This document shows, one piece after another, positions 8,030 through 16,412 of a stretch of DNA of 64,000 nt. The position numbers and the translations under genes are program-made. Source of the stretch: an uncultured Clostridia bacterium (GTDB lineage Bacteria > Bacillota > Clostridia > TANB77 > CAG-508); NCBI GenBank assembly GCA_934168365.1, contig CAKPNJ010000006.1, positions 12,423 through 76,422 of the forward strand. Reading direction: 5' to 3'. Each line of letters starts with the position of its first letter. The first letter of the stretch is position 1. A model generated the notes under the pieces. The model ran no database searches. It was not told the origin of the DNA and was given only the letters and a program-made list of their open reading frames with translations.

Positions 8030-9997
8030 TTAAATTGATTTAATTATTTCTACAATATTATCTGCGGTCTTCTCGACACCATATTTGTCAACATTAAATG
8101 CAAAATCATAATTGTCGAAATTTTTCCATTCTCTATCAGTATAAAATTTATAGTGTTTTGCTCTTTCTTTATTTATTTTTTCAATTTCTTTTAATGCATT
8201 TTTTTCGTTTAGTCCATAATATTTAATAGCTCTCTCTTCTTTTGATTTCGAATCACTATATAGAAATATTTTTACACTGTCTTTATTATCTTTTAATATA
8301 TAGTCTGCACATCTTCCAACTATAACACATGATTTTTTTGCTAAGTTATTTATTACTTCTTTTTCTGCGATAAATAATCTGTCATCATTATTGTTAATAT
8401 ATGTAGCCGACTTTTTCTTTTGGTCTATTTCTTCAATATATTGTTCTGAAAGTCCGGATTCTTTTGCAGATAAAGATATTAATTCCTTATCATAGAATGG
8501 AATACCTAATTTTTTAGAAACTAGTTTTCCAACAAACCTTCCTCCTGAGCCGTATTCTCTAGATATTGTAATAACTATATGTTTACCTTTATATGATGTA
8601 TTTTGTTCTTGATTTTCTTCTACTTTTTCTTGTTTTGCTCCAAGCTTTTTATACTCTGATTTTAATATAAATATAGTTGATATAAAGCATAAAACATCTG
8701 ATATACATCCTGCATATAAAACTCCATATATTCCTTTATTAAATGCAAATGCTAATATTAGAGATATTGGTATTAGCAATATTATTTGTCTTATAAAGCT
8801 TACTGCAGTTGCTTTCCATACATGTCCTACAGATTGAATTACAATACTTGTTGTCATTTCTAAAGCATTTAATGCCATTACTAATAAAAAACTATGACAC
8901 ATAAGTGTAGCAAATTCCATAAATAAATCATAAGATTCATCACTACTTGATATGAATATACCGGCTATTTGTTTAGGAAATAATACAAAGATTATATTGA
9001 ATATTATTCCTATAATAAAGTTAACAATTAATACATTTTTTATTGTTTCTTTTACTCTTAATTCATTTCCAGCACCATAGTTAAATCCAATAATTGGTTG
9101 TGATCCTATTGATATTCCTAAAACTGTTGAAATATATAGGCTGTTTATTTTTGATATTACACCATATACAGATAATGGAATATCTGCTCCAAATTTTGTG
9201 TTTGCACCTAATTTAGTCATTATATTATTCATAAATATAAATAATATTAAAATAGTTGCTTGTGTTATAAATGAAGATAAACCTAATGATAATATTCTAA
9301 ATATATTTTTATCTAGTTTAAAATCATCTTTAGTTAATTTTACAGATTTTATTTTTCCAATATATATAATTGCTATTAAAAATGATACTGCTTGTCCTAT
9401 AACTGTTGCAATTGCTCCACCTTTTACTCCCATATTAAATCCAAAAATAAATATTGGATCTAATATTATATTTATAACTGCTCCTATTACTAACATTATC
9501 ATTGAATATTTGGGTGATCCATCAGCTCTTATAATATTTGAAAGTGCTGAATATATTAGCATAAATGGAGCTCCTAGTATGATTATTTTTCCGTAATCAA
9601 TAGCATAATTATATACACTATCTGTACAGCCAAATATGTATACTAATTGAGGTAAAAATATATAAGCAATTACACTAACTAATACAGATACTATTACTGA
9701 CATACTTATTGCTTGCCCTATACTTTTAGCTGCCGATTTTTTATCATTTTCGCCTAATTTTAATGATAAATTTGCCGCTGCTCCATTTCCTATTAAACCT
9801 GCTAATGCATTGAAAATTATAACCAGTGGAAATATAACATTTGTTGCAGCATTTCCAAGTGTTCCTACTCCTTTTCCAATAAATATCTGATCAACAATAT
9901 TGTAAACTGAATTTATTAACATACTTATTACACAAGGTATAGCAAAAGCTAATAAAAGTTTACTGATTTTCTCTTTTCCCAAATCTAACTCTTTCAT
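8030..9997 (-). CDS. MATE-type exporter fused to a C-terminal cytidylate kinase-like domain
   Basis: 655 residues. Residues 1 to about 450 are a full MATE transporter with twelve membrane helices (MLINSVYNIVDQIFIGKG at the start is the usual first-helix pattern), expected to export cationic drugs or metabolites using ion gradients. A Glu/Lys/Gln linker leads to residues 473-655, which begin HIVITISREYGSGGR and contain VGRCADYIL and DKELI. This is the cytidylate kinase-like family found fused or free in gut Firmicutes, with a P-loop of the GSGGR type. The cytoplasmic kinase-like part might gate the transporter or phosphorylate its substrate; neither is shown. The gene stands alone with its own terminator and a strong AAGGAGAG ribosome binding site. 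Confidence 0.88.
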   Translation of the reverse strand: MKELDLGKEKISKLLLAFAIPCVISMLINSVYNIVDQIFIGKGVGTLGNAATNVIFPLVIIFNALAGLIGNGAAANLSLKLGENDKKSAAKSIGQAISMSVIVSVLVSVIAYIFLPQLVYIFGCTDSVYNYAIDYGKIIILGAPFMLIYSALSNIIRADGSPKYSMIMLVIGAVINIILDPIFIFGFNMGVKGGAIATVIGQAVSFLIAIIYIGKIKSVKLTKDDFKLDKNIFRILSLGLSSFITQATILILFIFMNNIMTKLGANTKFGADIPLSVYGVISKINSLYISTVLGISIGSQPIIGFNYGAGNELRVKETIKNVLIVNFIIGIIFNIIFVLFPKQIAGIFISSSDESYDLFMEFATLMCHSFLLVMALNALEMTTSIVIQSVGHVWKATAVSFIRQIILLIPISLILAFAFNKGIYGVLYAGCISDVLCFISTIFILKSEYKKLGAKQEKVEENQEQNTSYKGKHIVITISREYGSGGRFVGKLVSKKLGIPFYDKELISLSAKESGLSEQYIEEIDQKKKSATYINNNDDRLFIAEKEVINNLAKKSCVIVGRCADYILKDNKDSVKIFLYSDSKSKEERAIKYYGLNEKNALKEIEKINKERAKHYKFYTDREWKNFDNYDFAFNVDKYGVEKTADNIVEIIKSI

Positions 9998-10083
9998 AAT
10001 TCTCTCCTTCTTAATTTTTTGCGAACTTATAAATTATATCATAAAAAAATTTTTTGTGTAAGTTTTTATTCTTAAAAAGTCGA

Positions 10084-10113
10084 AAAAAACGAATAACCAA
10101 GTATTCGTTTTTT
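10084..10113 (-). terminator. Hairpin terminator, AAAAAACGAATA stem
   Basis: A 12-bp perfect stem with a 6-base loop and flanking A and T runs. It follows the NUDIX gene by about 100 bases on the minus strand. The bases between (10117-10213) hold a short open frame ending TPEKEIEVWIEQL that may be a gene remnant. Confidence 0.75.
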
Positions 10114-10213
10114 AACTTTATTATCATTTAAACGTTACCCCTACTTCATTCAATGATATTCTTTTATAGTTGCTCAATCCATACTTCTATCTCTTTTTCA
10201 GGTGTAACAAAAC

Positions 10214-10630
10214 TTAATATTTAATTCCATCTCTCAAATATACCTTTATTTGTTTTATGATATGAGGAATATTATAGTTACCTGCAAATTTTTCATTCTT
10301 TAATAATTCTTCATTTATAGTTACCCATTCAAGTTTATTTTTTTCTTCTACCAAAGTTACTTCATTTTTTAATATTCCATAATATACTTGTAAATTATTT
10401 TCATATTTAAAGTAATTTAAATCCATAAAATGGTCTAACTCAATATCATTACTGCTTATTCCTGTTTCTTCAAATAGCTCTCTATAAGCCGCTTCATCAT
10501 TTGGTTCATTTTCTTCTACTTTGCCTCCAACAAAATTATATAAACCTTTGTATGGCTCTTTTGCTCTAATACAAAATAGAGCTTTTGTTAAATCTTTATT
10601 AAATACTACTATTAAATTAAATCTTTTCAT
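10214..10630 (-). CDS. NUDIX hydrolase
   Basis: 138 residues. The NUDIX box is complete at about residues 35-57: GGKVEENEPNDEAAYRELF followed by EETGI, matching Gx5Ex7REUxEExGU, with the metal-binding glutamates in REL-FEE. The enzyme hydrolyses a nucleoside diphosphate linked to another group. The length and N-terminus (RFNLIVVFNKDLTKALFCIR) suggest the MutT-like group that clears damaged NTPs, but substrate is not determined by the box. The gene lies 15 bases downstream of the SDR gene and is probably in the same transcript. Confidence 0.88.
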   Translation of the reverse strand: MKRFNLIVVFNKDLTKALFCIRAKEPYKGLYNFVGGKVEENEPNDEAAYRELFEETGISSNDIELDHFMDLNYFKYENNLQVYYGILKNEVTLVEEKNKLEWVTINEELLKNEKFAGNYNIPHIIKQIKVYLRDGIKY

Positions 10631-10645
10631 AATTTCACTCCTATT

Positions 10646-11425
10646 TTATTTTGCAGTTCCTATATTAATTTTTTTTGCTACTTTTCTATTTAATTTCAGA
10701 CTTCCAAATCTTGTTGCAAATGCTATCAATTTATTATGAAATCCAACTACATATACTGCTTTGTTTTTCATCATTGCTTTATAGCTTTTTTCTGCAACTT
10801 CTTTAGCTGTATCCACTTTCATCTTTTTAAACATATATGATTTTTTCATTGATGCTCTTTCTTCAAATTTTGTTTTAGTTGGTCCTGGGCAAATTGCAGT
10901 TACAACTACTCCTTGGTCTTTTAGCTCTTCATATAATCCTTCTGAAAAAGAACGTACAAATGCTTTTGAAGCATAATACATTGTCATAAATGGTCCTGGT
11001 TCAAATGAAGCAATTGATGCAATATTCATAATTCTTCCACTTTTTCTTTTTGCCATATCTTGTCCAAACATATATGATAATTGCATAACAGCCATCATAT
11101 TTACCATTGCAAGATTTTTTTGTTTTTGCCATTCAACATCAATATAATTTCCATAGGTTGCAAATCCAGCATTATTTATCAATATATCTATTTCTATATT
11201 ACTTGCTTTAACTTCATTATATATTTCTGAATAGCTTTCTTCTATGCTTAAATCTTTTACGATATATTTTACAGATATATTATATTTACTCTCTAAAGTT
11301 TGCTTTTGCTCTTTTAATTTTTCTTCATTCATTGCTACTGTTATCAAATTATATCCCTTTTCAGCAAATAATTCTGCAAACTCTTTCCCAATACCACTTG
11401 TAGTTCCTGTAATTAACGTATACAT
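10646..11425 (-). CDS. Short-chain dehydrogenase/reductase (SDR)
   Basis: 259 residues. The Rossmann motif TGTTSGIGKEFA (near 7-18), the NNAG motif (INNAGFA, near 85) and the catalytic YxxxK (YYASKAF, near 155) with an upstream serine (IASIASF) are all present. It belongs to the classical SDRs of the 'YqjQ/DltE-like' group, NAD(P)-dependent oxidoreductases with unknown physiological substrate. The C-terminal tail is basic (KLNRKVAKKIN). It is transcribed with the NUDIX gene and ends about 35 bases before the hairpin of the next unit. Confidence 0.88.
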   Translation of the reverse strand: MYTLITGTTSGIGKEFAELFAEKGYNLITVAMNEEKLKEQKQTLESKYNISVKYIVKDLSIEESYSEIYNEVKASNIEIDILINNAGFATYGNYIDVEWQKQKNLAMVNMMAVMQLSYMFGQDMAKRKSGRIMNIASIASFEPGPFMTMYYASKAFVRSFSEGLYEELKDQGVVVTAICPGPTKTKFEERASMKKSYMFKKMKVDTAKEVAEKSYKAMMKNKAVYVVGFHNKLIAFATRFGSLKLNRKVAKKINIGTAK

Positions 11426-11461
11426 ATTCCTTTCCTTCTTTCTTGTCTATTTTATATCATA

Positions 11462-11490
11462 AAAGCAGATAATTTTCAATTACCTGCTTT
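11462..11490 (-). terminator. Hairpin terminator, AAAGCAGATAATT stem
   Basis: A 13-bp stem with one mismatch and a short TTC loop, ending the 231-residue protein gene on the minus strand. Confidence 0.75.
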
Positions 11491-11503
11491 CATTTTACCT
11501 CTC

Positions 11504-12199
11504 TTAATTTTTATTATGCTCTATACCTGATGTTTTTTCTCTTAAATTTGCTACTATTCCATTTTTCTTTTCTTGCCATTGCTTTGAATTTATTTGTTCA
11601 AATCTTATTAATGCAGTTCCAATGTTTTTATCATGTCCAAAAATGTGTGTGGCAAGTTGAGCTTCTGGAGTTTCTTGTACAAACTTTTCATCACTAAGCT
11701 GTTTTTTACTATATGAATGGGTTGTAAAGTCTAATTCTTCTAAAAATTTCATCTCTCTTTTTATTACTGCTGGAGATATCATATATATACTATCTTTATC
11801 TTTAAACCTATAAAAACCTCCATCTCGCATTTCTTTTATTTTATTAATTGCATCTAATAACTGTAAGTTGACTAGAGCTATTGTTTTTGATATTCCATTT
11901 TGGGCCATTAGTTCATGTAAGTCTGTTGGTAAGTGTAAATGAATACAATTACTTGATATTCCATAAGTAAACATATCATTAATAGGATATTTTTCATCAT
12001 TTCTACTTTGAGAAATTTCTTCTATTTTCTTTGACAATTTTTCTCTTATATTCTCTTCATTGTTTCCAAATCTTTCTGTAATTTGCTCAATTTCAGTATC
12101 ACTTTTCATATCTAATTGACCAAGTAAATGATTTACTGCTATTTCGTTTTCTGGTGTTCTCATTGATATTAAAATATTTTTCACTTCTTTTTTATTCAT
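11504..12199 (-). CDS. Conserved hypothetical protein
   Basis: 231 residues, soluble, with no signal peptide and no known catalytic motif. The N-terminal 75 residues are helical and charged. The middle has CIHLHLPTDLHELMAQNGI and a stretch YRFKDKDSIYMISPAVIKREMKFLEEL, and the C-terminus has a conserved-looking segment TPEAQLATHIFGHDKNIGTALIRFE. The 'HLHLP..LH' histidines might bind metal, but this is speculation. Similar proteins occur in clostridia as hypothetical genes. It is a single-gene unit with its own terminator. Confidence 0.6.
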   Translation of the reverse strand: MNKKEVKNILISMRTPENEIAVNHLLGQLDMKSDTEIEQITERFGNNEENIREKLSKKIEEISQSRNDEKYPINDMFTYGISSNCIHLHLPTDLHELMAQNGISKTIALVNLQLLDAINKIKEMRDGGFYRFKDKDSIYMISPAVIKREMKFLEELDFTTHSYSKKQLSDEKFVQETPEAQLATHIFGHDKNIGTALIRFEQINSKQWQEKKNGIVANLREKTSGIEHNKN

Positions 12200-12264
12200 T
12201 ATAATATCACTTCCCTTTTACTAATTATAACATAAATAGCAAAATTTAGTAAATAATTCATGTT

Positions 12265-12996
12265 TTATTTATTATCACTGATCATTTTTCTTTTAAACAC
12301 TATTATTGATATTGCTAAAATTGCAATTGTGTATATTAAAAATACTATTATATTTCTTAGGCTTATTATTTGAATGTTATTGTTCATTATTCCTTTTATA
12401 ATTTTTACACAACTTTCGAATGGAAGTATGTTGCATATTTTTGCAAATACATCTCCTAACATTTCTTTTGGAAAATACATTTCTCCTGTAAAGCATACTA
12501 ATTGTACTACAATACTTGATATTCCCGATGATGCTTTTTCTGTAAATGTGCTTCCTATCAATATTCCTATTGCTATAAATAATATTGCAATAACGATAGA
12601 TACCAAAATTGCCAATATGATGTTTATGCTAAAGCTTAATCCTAAGATTATGGCTAATATAAAAAATAATACATTTTGAATAATTATTATTGGAATTATT
12701 GAGATTATATAGCCTAATATATATTCCACTGGTTTCATTGGACTTGTGCCAAGTCTAATTAGTAATGATGTACTTCTGTCTTTTGCAACAAGCATAGCTG
12801 TAAAAAGTGTTAAAAAAGAAAATCCAAAAATAATTATTCCTGGTGTAAAGTTTTCTAATTTATAGTTTTCACTTGGTATATTAAATTGTTGAAATATAAA
12901 AAGTAAAAATAATGGCAATAGAATTGCAAATATTATACTTAATGGATCTCTTATTATTTCTTTAAAATTTCTTTTGGCAAAGTTTATTATTCTCAT
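12265..12996 (-). CDS. ABC-2 type transporter permease
   Basis: 243 residues with about six membrane helices: an amphipathic N-terminus (NFAKRNFKEIIRDPLSIIFA), then helices near 18-36, 55-72, 92-125, 130-150, 160-180 and 215-235. This is the layout of the ABC-2 membrane protein family used for drug, polysaccharide or antibiotic export. The RDPLS motif near residue 16 is common in this family. The start overlaps the end of the ATPase gene by 4 bases (ATGA), so the two are translationally coupled and form one exporter. Substrate unknown. Confidence 0.87.
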   Translation of the reverse strand: MRIINFAKRNFKEIIRDPLSIIFAILLPLFLLFIFQQFNIPSENYKLENFTPGIIIFGFSFLTLFTAMLVAKDRSTSLLIRLGTSPMKPVEYILGYIISIIPIIIIQNVLFFILAIILGLSFSINIILAILVSIVIAILFIAIGILIGSTFTEKASSGISSIVVQLVCFTGEMYFPKEMLGDVFAKICNILPFESCVKIIKGIMNNNIQIISLRNIIVFLIYTIAILAISIIVFKRKMISDNK

Positions 12997-13715
12997 AATT
13001 CTCCTCCTGTTGCTATTTTTACAAAAGCATCTTCAAAATCTTTTGCATTTGATTTTTCTATTAACTCTTTTGGAGTTCCTACATCTATTAAGCTTCCTTT
13101 TGCCATTATTCCAACTCTATCTGATAAACTTTCTGCTTCTTCCATATAATGTGTAGTTAGTATAATTGTTATTTTTCCTTTTTGACTTTCTATAATACTC
13201 CATAATTCTCTTCTTGCAATAACATCTAAGCCTAATGTAGGTTCGTCAAGAAATAGTATTTGTGGATTATTTATTAAAGCCATTGCAATAGATACTTTTC
13301 TTTGCCATCCTCCAGATAAAGTTTTTGCCTTTTGATTTAGCACTTCTTCTAGTTTAAATGTTTTTACTAATTCATCAATTTTTTCTTTTGGATTTTTTAT
13401 CTGATATACTCCTGCTATAAATTCCAAATTCTCTTTTACAGATAAGTTCATTGCAATTGCAGTTTCTTGTGGTGATACATTTAAAATTTCTTTTATTTTT
13501 TGTTTGTCTTTATTTATATCTAATCCATTTATTCTTATGTTTCCACTAGTAGGTAAAATCAAGGTAGATAGCATTTTTATTGTAGTGGTCTTTCCTGCTC
13601 CATTTGTACCTAACAAAGCAAAAAGCTCTCCTTGTTTTATTTTTAAACTAACATTATTAACTGCTGTTTTTTCTTTAAATTTTTTAGTTAGATTTTCAAT
13701 TTCAATTGAATACAT
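12993..13715 (-). CDS. ABC transporter ATP-binding protein
   Basis: 240 residues. It carries Walker A GTNGAGKTT (near 35-43), the signature LSGGWQRK (near 137; the common form is LSGGxxQR), Walker B ILFLDEPTLGLD and the switch histidine in LTTHYMEEAE. This is a cytosolic ATPase of the DRA/NatA-like exporter type, acting with the permease encoded just downstream. The N-terminal strand YSIEIENLTKKFKEKTAVNNVSL is typical. The AbrB-like regulator gene is 2 bases upstream, so regulator, ATPase and permease form an operon. Confidence 0.93.
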   Translation of the reverse strand: MYSIEIENLTKKFKEKTAVNNVSLKIKQGELFALLGTNGAGKTTTIKMLSTLILPTSGNIRINGLDINKDKQKIKEILNVSPQETAIAMNLSVKENLEFIAGVYQIKNPKEKIDELVKTFKLEEVLNQKAKTLSGGWQRKVSIAMALINNPQILFLDEPTLGLDVIARRELWSIIESQKGKITIILTTHYMEEAESLSDRVGIMAKGSLIDVGTPKELIEKSNAKDFEDAFVKIATGGEL

Positions 13716-13717
13716 TT

Positions 13718-13921
13718 TTACTCATCTCCTTTTTGGAATATTTTATTTGATAAATCTTCAATAATATCAGACTTTACTAAAACTATTCCTTGTTTTTTAT
13801 CACATAAAACAACAATTGAATCTCCTGGATTTATATTAAACATTTCTCTTGCTTCCTTTGGTATTACAATTTGTCCCTTTTCACCAACTTTGCAAATACC
13901 AACATATTTATCTTTATTCAT
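13718..13921 (-). CDS. AbrB/MazE/SpoVT-type DNA-binding protein
   Basis: 67 residues. The swapped-hairpin AbrB fold is recognisable in GICKVGEKGQIVIPKEAREMFNINPGDSIVVL (residues 8-39), followed by the second strand pair. This is a small dimeric transition-state-type regulator. Its position as first gene of the ABC exporter operon suggests that it controls that operon, possibly by autorepression. A -10-like TATAAT lies upstream near 13961-13966 and AAAGGAG precedes the ATG. Confidence 0.88.
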   Translation of the reverse strand: MNKDKYVGICKVGEKGQIVIPKEAREMFNINPGDSIVVLCDKKQGIVLVKSDIIEDLSNKIFQKGDE

Positions 13922-13982
13922 AATTTTCTCCTTTCGGCTCAGTTATACTTTTCGTACTTATTATACTTTACCGACATTAAAA

Positions 13983-14009
13983 AAGCAACATCTTTTTAAA
14001 ATGTTGCTT
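13983..14009 (-). terminator. Hairpin terminator, AAGCAACAT stem
   Basis: A 9-bp perfect stem with a 9-base loop and a run of T on the minus strand, ending the DUF898 gene. Confidence 0.8.
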
Positions 14010-14016
14010 GAATATT

Positions 14017-15405
14017 TTAATATGAAATGTTTTTAGTGTTGCCATCTTTTAATAATACTTTTAAATATCTTTTACCATTTTCTATTCCTAAAAACTCTGC
14101 AACTGAACTTGCAACTTTAGTTTTAGTTTGATTTGGATTACCAGAACTTGGATTATGTATTACATACAAGTCGTTATTTTTAGTTATATAATATAGGTCA
14201 ATTTTACTACCACTAGAAACTTTATATAAATATTTTGCATTAGTTCCTTCAATTAGTATTGCTCCTGTACTTTCGCTTATTGCAATTCCATTGCCTTCAA
14301 TACTTGCTACTAAATCACTTGTATGGTCTGGTGCTCCTTCAGTTGCAACATAATCAATTAGTGTTACAGTTGTATATCTTTTAAAGTCTTTTGTAGTATA
14401 TGTTACTTTATTGGTATTTGAACTTGTACTACTACTGTTTTCGGTTGAGTTTGTATTATTTGAATTTGCATTATTATTTGTATTTGAGTTAATATTTTTA
14501 TTTGGTGTATTTATTGTTGCAATTTGCTTATTACCACTTGATGGTATTTTTTCATCTTTATTAAATATTTCTTCAAAATCAATGCCATCATCCATAATTT
14601 TATCAAAATCAACATTTTTGTATGTAAAAGACACCACTCCTACAATTAACATAATCGCTAATATTATTCCTAATACAGCTGGAGCCATTGATGTTTTTGG
14701 CTCTTCTTCATCTTTTAGTTTTATGTGTGTGTTTTTAGCTTTCCAGTTTTCGATTTTTATTGGTAGCCATAGTCCAAAAATTCCAAATGTGATAATACAT
14801 AAAAACCACCATAATAGATAATTTCCTATTAAACTTAATGATTTTCCTGTAAATATTATTTTTTTGCGGTTTATAATAGTATGTTTTGCAAACCATCTTT
14901 GTCTATAACATACTACAAATGGATATAATAGACCAAATGAAATAAAGGTTAATATTTTGCTAAATAAGTTTACTCCAATTATTCCTAGTACTCCACCATC
15001 AAAGTAACTGTCTCCTTTGACAAATTCTTCTTTTTCAAAATGAATATTTGAAACTATCCATTGTTCTTTTTTAATTGGAACCCAAAAGCCATAAATTCCT
15101 AAAGTGATAATTGTAAGGAAAATCCATTTGAATTTTTGTACAAATAAAGATGCTCCTGTACCCTCAAATTTAAGTCTTTTTCCATTGTATACTGTATGAT
15201 CTATAGTATACGCAATAAGTAATTTTTCTGCCCAAGCATGGGCAATTCCCAATGTTACAGCAGTTATGATAAATGCTAAAATCCTGTAACCTAACCATTC
15301 TAATACCTTTCCATCAAAGTATGAATCTGTTCTTTCTGCTTGTTTTACTTTTTGAATTTCATCATATTGTGTGTCTGCTATTTGTTCGTTCTTTTGTTCC
15401 TCCAT
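14017..15405 (-). CDS. DUF898 membrane protein with external C-terminal domain
   Basis: 462 residues. Residues 25-230 hold about three copies of the DUF898 (YjgN-like) unit, each opening with a YFDG motif (YFDGKVLEWLGYR, YFDGGVLGIIGV) and containing a helix pair ending GIYGFWxPIKxExW or similar. A further helix (about 242-262) leads to a Ser/Asn/Thr-rich linker (290-335) and a C-terminal domain of about 125 residues, probably outside the cell. Function is unknown. The repeat suggests internal duplication, and the low-complexity linker looks like a spacer. It forms its own unit with a terminator at each end. Confidence 0.75.
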   Translation of the reverse strand: MEEQKNEQIADTQYDEIQKVKQAERTDSYFDGKVLEWLGYRILAFIITAVTLGIAHAWAEKLLIAYTIDHTVYNGKRLKFEGTGASLFVQKFKWIFLTIITLGIYGFWVPIKKEQWIVSNIHFEKEEFVKGDSYFDGGVLGIIGVNLFSKILTFISFGLLYPFVVCYRQRWFAKHTIINRKKIIFTGKSLSLIGNYLLWWFLCIITFGIFGLWLPIKIENWKAKNTHIKLKDEEEPKTSMAPAVLGIILAIMLIVGVVSFTYKNVDFDKIMDDGIDFEEIFNKDEKIPSSGNKQIATINTPNKNINSNTNNNANSNNTNSTENSSSTSSNTNKVTYTTKDFKRYTTVTLIDYVATEGAPDHTSDLVASIEGNGIAISESTGAILIEGTNAKYLYKVSSGSKIDLYYITKNNDLYVIHNPSSGNPNQTKTKVASSVAEFLGIENGKRYLKVLLKDGNTKNISY

Positions 15406-15477
15406 TATAAATTTCCCCCTTTTTTATATACAATATATATATCATAACTATTATTTTTTTACAAGTAAATCACAAAA

Positions 15478-15507
15478 ATAAGGTCGAATTTTAGAATTCA
15501 ACCTTAT
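15478..15507 (-). terminator. Hairpin terminator after the second ZIP gene
   Basis: A 13-bp stem with one mismatch and a TTAG loop; T residues follow on the minus strand. Confidence 0.75.
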
Positions 15508-15523
15508 CCTAATTGCTTAATTT

Positions 15524-16321
15524 TTATCCTAACGCAACATCTAATACCATCATTAAAACAAAACCAAAAATTAAACCAAAAGTAGATAAATTTTTATTGC
15601 CAATTATTGATTCTGGCAAAAGCTCTCTTGCAACTACTATTATCATTGCTCCTGCTGCAAATGATAATAAAAATGGTAACATACTTCTTATATACATTAC
15701 AAGTATTGCACCTATCACAGCTGATACAGGTTCAACTAAAGCCGATGCCTGCCCTATCATAAAGCTTTTGAATCTTGAATATCCTTCTGTACGAAGTGGC
15801 AATGATACAGCCGCCCCTTCTGGAAAGTTTTGTATTCCTATGCCAAGTGCCAACATAACTGCACCAATTAGTGTCATTCCTGGCACTCCACTTGCTATTC
15901 CTCCAAAAGCTACACCTACTGCCATTCCTTCTGGTATATTGTGAATTGTAATTGCTGCTATTAAAAGTATGCTTCTCTTTAATGATCCTTTACCATTTAT
16001 GCTTTTTCTATTTTTTAGCATTTTATCCAAGAACTTATCTGATATTAACACAAACAACCCACCTGTAATAAATCCAATAGTCGGTAACGCCCATGCTATG
16101 TATCCAAGTTCTTGTGATAAATCAATTGATGGTTCTAATAAAGACCAAAATGCTGCTGCAATCATTACTCCTGCACTAAAGCCTAATATTGCATTTAATA
16201 TTTTACTATTTACTTCTTTGAAGAAGCAAACTACAAGAGCTCCTAATGCTGTTACTCCCCACGTAAATGTTGTTGCTAGTAATGCTTGAATTACTGGGTT
16301 TAATGTTTCAAACCAATCCAA
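15524..16321 (-). CDS. ZIP family metal transporter, second paralogue
   Basis: About 265 residues from the TTG at 16321, preferred because AGGTG lies 6 bases upstream; a GTG three codons earlier overlaps that site. It has eight predicted membrane helices, with the metal-site motifs HNIPEGMAVGVAFGG (near 125) and QNFPEGAAVSLPL (near 165). The C-terminus DVALG matches that of the ZIP protein at 6516-7292, and the two align along their length. It probably imports zinc or another divalent metal. A 12-bp inverted repeat sits immediately before the ribosome binding site and could be an operator or hairpin that regulates this gene. Confidence 0.88.
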   Translation of the reverse strand: MDWFETLNPVIQALLATTFTWGVTALGALVVCFFKEVNSKILNAILGFSAGVMIAAAFWSLLEPSIDLSQELGYIAWALPTIGFITGGLFVLISDKFLDKMLKNRKSINGKGSLKRSILLIAAITIHNIPEGMAVGVAFGGIASGVPGMTLIGAVMLALGIGIQNFPEGAAVSLPLRTEGYSRFKSFMIGQASALVEPVSAVIGAILVMYIRSMLPFLLSFAAGAMIIVVARELLPESIIGNKNLSTFGLIFGFVLMMVLDVALG

Positions 16322-16331
16322 TTTATTCACC

Positions 16332-16369
16332 TCACATTACATAATATGTTTCTTTGATATGTAATGTGA
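16332..16369. promoter_or_regulatory. 12-bp inverted repeat before the ZIP gene
   Basis: TCACATTACATA (16332-16343) is perfectly repeated in inverse at 16358-16369 with a 14-base centre. It lies just upstream of the ribosome binding site of the ZIP gene and just before the terminator of the upstream gene. It may be a metal-regulator operator or an RNA hairpin; no T run follows it, so it is not an ordinary terminator. Confidence 0.5.
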
Positions 16370-16370
16370 T

Positions 16371-16406
16371 AAAAGCAAACAACTAATTTTCTAGTTATTT
16401 GCTTTT
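16371..16406 (-). terminator. Hairpin terminator, AAAAGCAAA stem
   Basis: An imperfect stem of about 14 bp ends the 16413-17051 gene on the minus strand. Confidence 0.65.
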
Positions 16407-16412
16407 AGTTAA

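Noticed and set aside
10117..10213. Short open frame ending TPEKEIEVWIEQL after the NUDIX gene
   Set aside because: Too short to assign; it might be a leftover of a gene end, but nothing confirms it.
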